NCBI GenBank assembly: GCA_949592205.1
Contig: CATIUR010000001.1
Coordinates: forward strand, 3,822,001-3,886,000
Source: Helichrysum umbraculigerum
Lineage: Eukaryota; Streptophyta; Magnoliopsida; Asterales; Asteraceae
DNA: 64,000 bases
Direction: 5' to 3'
Under the pieces are notes generated by a model that ran no database searches, was not told where the DNA came from, and saw nothing but the letters and a program-made list of their open reading frames with translations. Shown here piece after piece: positions 60,788-64,000 of the stretch. Both the position numbers and the translations under genes were made by a program. Every line of letters begins with the position of its first letter. The first letter of the stretch is position 1.

Positions 60788-62901
60788 TATAACACCCCTC
60801 ATTTATACTCATTTAAATATAATAAATCGGAAGCGTAAGTCCAAATAACTAGTAATAGTTTACACCATTTTATCAACATATAAAATTCAACCTTTTAAAA
60901 ATATAACTTCTCGATAGAGGTGTTATATAAAAACATGTTAAAACATTATTTTATACAATTTCCACTATCAGAGTAACGCCTCAAGGTCAAACATTCCTTC
61001 AAGTTCAACTTCTTGCCCACCCAATATAATAGCCAAAACCTGCAAGAAGGGATAATGTGGGGGATTAGCATAACGCTAAGTGAGCAGATAACTGATCAAC
61101 AGCCTAACTTAGCTCAACAACTTTGTGTACAACAATAAGCACTAAACAAGCAAGTACACAATACAACACATCAACAATGCATCAGTTCAAAAATTCAACA
61201 TTTCAACTAATCAACAACACCATAATGAGGATCGGCGGCTCTGGGGATAACCATAAACCCGGGTGGCTCCCCAAGAACACTTATCCAACCTAACCGTATG
61301 GCCATACGGACGAGACCGATAGCTAGTGATTATCTTCAACTAACACAGGAGATGTGTTAAACTTTGGATAACCAACTAGCCCAACCAACAGTTCAACAAC
61401 TCGTTGCCTCATTAACAACTGATGCCCGAAGGCCAATTAATTCAAGTGATCACGTAATCAACAAGTCACATATTCAACTAGTCAACATATCAACAGGGTT
61501 ATCAATGCAACTAATAAAGTAATAACACGTGACTTGTTGTAACCAAACTTGTTACAACCAAGTTACGCTGAGGATTAGAGATCCACTCACCGACCACCTC
61601 AGGCATCCACTCAGTAGTCTAATATCACTGAGCCTTCTGCACATCTGACAATACAGTAGAATAATACAAGTTAGTTACATGTCTCCAAGGTATATATCAC
61701 CATTCAAATATACTTACATCAACAATTCAAATTATCAATACCAAATTCATACGTATTGAATTAGATATCATTATAATCATTTTTCAACTACACATTAATC
61801 ATATTAGTACTTATAGTCATTTCACATTATTCATTCCAAGAGTATGAATAATCACCTTTAACATCATTAGTTCGCCATCACTTATCAAATTATGATCATT
61901 AACAACACTTCATCATTTAACCTATTATAATTATTACTAATCCATCAAAACACCTCATAATTATCATAACTACCATAAACACTTAATTAACTTTACACAT
62001 TTTAGCTTGAACACAACTAATCATCATCATGAATCAATACTTATCCATTTATACATCCTTACTCTAGGCTTTAAAATCATAATTCATGACTAATCAACTA
62101 AACCCACAACTTTTATCATGATCATGATTCAATTCTACAATTTCTAACATAGGGTTTCAACTATAATCATGAAACTAACATCAACTAACAATTCTAACAT
62201 AGTTATAAGTCTCAATTTCATCTCAATCATTATAAGTTCATCATATATCATAAGAACACAAATCAATTTCACAAACCCTAATTTAAATTTACAAGATAAT
62301 CCTTGAATCATGTTACATATCATCATTTATGAGTTTAATAAACCTCAATTTAACAACTTCAAGCCTTAAACTCGGATTATAATCAATAACCCTCAAAACC
62401 CCAAATTTTTAGATTTATGAACATCAAGAATCAAGACTTACCAAGATGTTTGTGATGATGAGAAGATGATTAATCCATGTTATTGAAGCTAAATGATGAA
62501 CTTGCCATCTTCAATTTGTGGTAGAAAAGGAAATTGAAAGGGTAATCTAGGGTTTCTCATATTATGTATGTATATATGATAGAATATGATGCGTACGTAT
62601 GTATTTAGATAAAAGAGACCGACTCAAACATTTAAAAGTGTACTACAAGTGTTTAAATTTCATTCCCCGTACTTATAATTGTCTGGAACTTAAAAACCAT
62701 TTACGGGGAACCATTATTTTATTTTACCGTCAACTAAATAAAATTAAAACCATTGATAATTTATTAGTCACAATAAATTATTTGACTCTTTTACCCATTT
62801 ATTTTCAACTAGCACAACAAAATTATTTTCTGACACATTTAAATAATCATTTACAGACAGAAAATATTTAATACTACTAGACCCGAAAACTGGGTGTTAC
62901 A
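60788..62901 (-). repeat. 5' LTR of LARD
   Basis: 2114 bp, nearly identical to 54410-56523. Confidence 0.93.
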
Positions 62902-64000
62902 ACAAATTAATCTATGTTATATCAACAAATAGTTCTTATTTTAGGTGGAATATTTCACATATTTATTTTTATCTTGATGGTAATTATTACCATTATTATG
63001 TTTAATGTTTTATTTAATTGTTTTGCAACTCTTGATTAGTCCTAAACCTTTGATATTTCATGAGTTATATGTCTTCTTAATTTTCTACCTTTATTAAGGT
63101 TCTAAGTTGCAATAGAAGGTTTAGTTTTTGTTTTTGATGATGATAAAATTTGCTCTCAATTTTGCTTGGCAATTGACTTGTAATTGTTCCTAACGTCGGT
63201 GTATTCGTTTGAATCAACGATTGTTGGAAGAGATTATTCTTGAGTATTCTTAGAATCAACAAGTTTAATTTATGTTTGTTACTTTCACACTACATCAAAA
63301 AGAATACCAAAAAGTGGAGACAATGTCCATTTTAAGAGGGAATATTGTTAGGTAATCCTCCACCTTCTTTACAACCTTTTAGACTTCATCCAATGGGCTG
63401 CATCAGTAAAGTCATGTTACTCATTAAGATTTGGAAGTCACCATAATAACTCGATTTTGACTTGAGTTATAGTCTTGTAAGTATATATAGATGTAAAAGA
63501 TAGTTGTATAGGATTATGCCTAAGAATATACTTAATATATAGATGTGTGTAGTTAGACCATGTGTTTAATTAATGTTTAAACATATCATTTTTTAAGTTG
63601 TCATTAAGGTATTTGTGATTATTTTTTATTTGCGTAATTTTGTTGTTTATTAGAAAGAAGTCACGCATGAGTACGTACACATCCAATTCATTTGGGGTAA
63701 TACTCATCCCTTCACACGTTAAAATATCTATAATTTTATTTTTCTTTTGATGCATTCTTAAAAATATAATGTTTTGTTTTTTCACATACTTTTGGACATT
63801 TATAATTTCTTCTCTCTTTTTGCCTTTTGCATATATATTATTTTTCATTTGATTCACTAGTTACCTTTATTGTGCGCATTGTTAGTTTTCTTTTAAAATA
63901 TGGTTTGATACTTACATTAATGACATATATAATTCATGCATGTAATCAGATAGATATAAATATATAAATGGATCATTGTTTTTAGACGCCGAGAAATGTG

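Larger units (their letters stand above)
54410..62901 (-). mobile_element. LARD: young non-coding LTR retrotransposon derivative (8.49 kb)
   Basis: Two LTRs of exactly 2114 bp (54410-56523 and 60788-62901) flank a 4264-bp interior, with the duplication ACAAA (54405-54409, 62902-62906). Primer-binding site (minus strand TTGGTATCAGAGC) sits beside the right LTR and the polypurine tract beside the left, so the element is in minus orientation. I count about 9 differences between LTRs (about 0.4%). The interior contains no Gag or Pol frame, so it must be mobilised by an autonomous relative. Each LTR starts (minus strand) TGTAACACCCAG but ends TGTTATA rather than ending in CA. Confidence 0.93.
53317..63297 (+). 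mobile_element. Small non-autonomous LTR retrotransposon, split by a LARD
   Basis: 5' LTR 53317-53772 (456 bp, TGATGTGG..ACATCA). Internal part 53773-54344 (572 bp). 3' LTR in two pieces, 54345-54409 and 62907-63297, separated by the LARD. Flanked by AAAAG (53312-53316, 63298-63302). Without the nested insertion it is about 1.5 kb. It has a tRNA-Met-type primer site and a polypurine tract but no pol. The LTR copies differ at about 11 positions by hand count (about 2.4%), so it is older than the LARD. The insertion is absent from copy A. Confidence 0.93.
52945..64000. repeat. Duplicated block, copy B (interrupted, runs off the window)
   Basis: 52945-53316 and 63298-64000 match 42975-44350 of copy A. 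Between them sits a 10-kb nested insertion bounded by the duplication AAAAG. Copy B lacks the Stowaway MITE of copy A. Similarity continues to the last bases of the window. Confidence 0.9.

Noticed and set aside
55766..62871. Two pairs of identical 60- and 90-residue ORFs (55766/62144 and 56221/62599)
   Set aside because: They lie at the same place in the two LTRs of the LARD and have no protein-like composition or domain.

Overview
The window is repeat-rich plant nuclear DNA from a eudicot. The retrotransposon families (very long-LTR Tekay-type chromovirus elements and a SIRE-type Copia element with an env-like region) fit Asteraceae, but that placement is inference. I recognise one host gene: a three-exon precursor of a PSY-type tyrosine-sulfated peptide at 47594-48243 (+). 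Almost everything else is transposable elements, several with exact boundaries and target-site duplications (TSDs).

Left half (1-36232): one nested stack. The host layer is an old minus-strand SIRE-type Copia element. Its 5' LTR is at about 35175-36232, its gag-pol runs leftwards to 23609, and its env-like region is at 19724-22687. Three insertions break it. A solo LTR lies at 29843-32910 (TSD CTAAG) and another at 24903-27823 (TSD CTTCT). An older minus-strand Tekay-type element enters the env-like region at 19712/19713. That older element is itself split inside pol by a young plus-strand Tekay-type element (239-13950, TSD GGTGC, LTRs of 2308 and 2307 bp). The young element carries a 3.5-kb tandem duplication of gag-pol: copy 1 has lost its chromodomain, and copy 2 keeps it but has a stop and a frameshift.

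Middle (36233-44408): AT-rich intergenic DNA with hairpin MITEs. These include an 820-bp Mutator-like foldback element with telomere-like repeats at its core (40009-40828, 10-bp TSD), a hairpin element inside a TA microsatellite, and a Stowaway MITE (43591-43843).

Right part (42975-64000): a block starting at 42975 is repeated from 52945 to the window end. Copy A carries the Stowaway MITE and a solo LTR (44409-46876), with the PSY gene downstream. Copy B lacks the MITE at the matching site. It instead carries a small non-autonomous LTR element (53317-63297), into whose 3' LTR a young 8.5-kb non-coding LARD (54410-62901, twin 2114-bp LTRs) has inserted. If the repeat is a tandem duplication of about 10 kb, a second PSY gene should lie just beyond the window.

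A cross-cutting pattern: each long-LTR family here carries an array of a different short motif, mostly GC-rich and often palindromic. Examples are ACGTCGCA, TTTTGCGACA/GTCGCAA, ACGCGATCGCGT, TGAGTCACT next to TTGACCA, TGATTCAGTAA, and in the LARD AGCCGCCGG at almost exact 21-bp spacing. Coordinates come from reading the sequence; substitution counts are hand counts.
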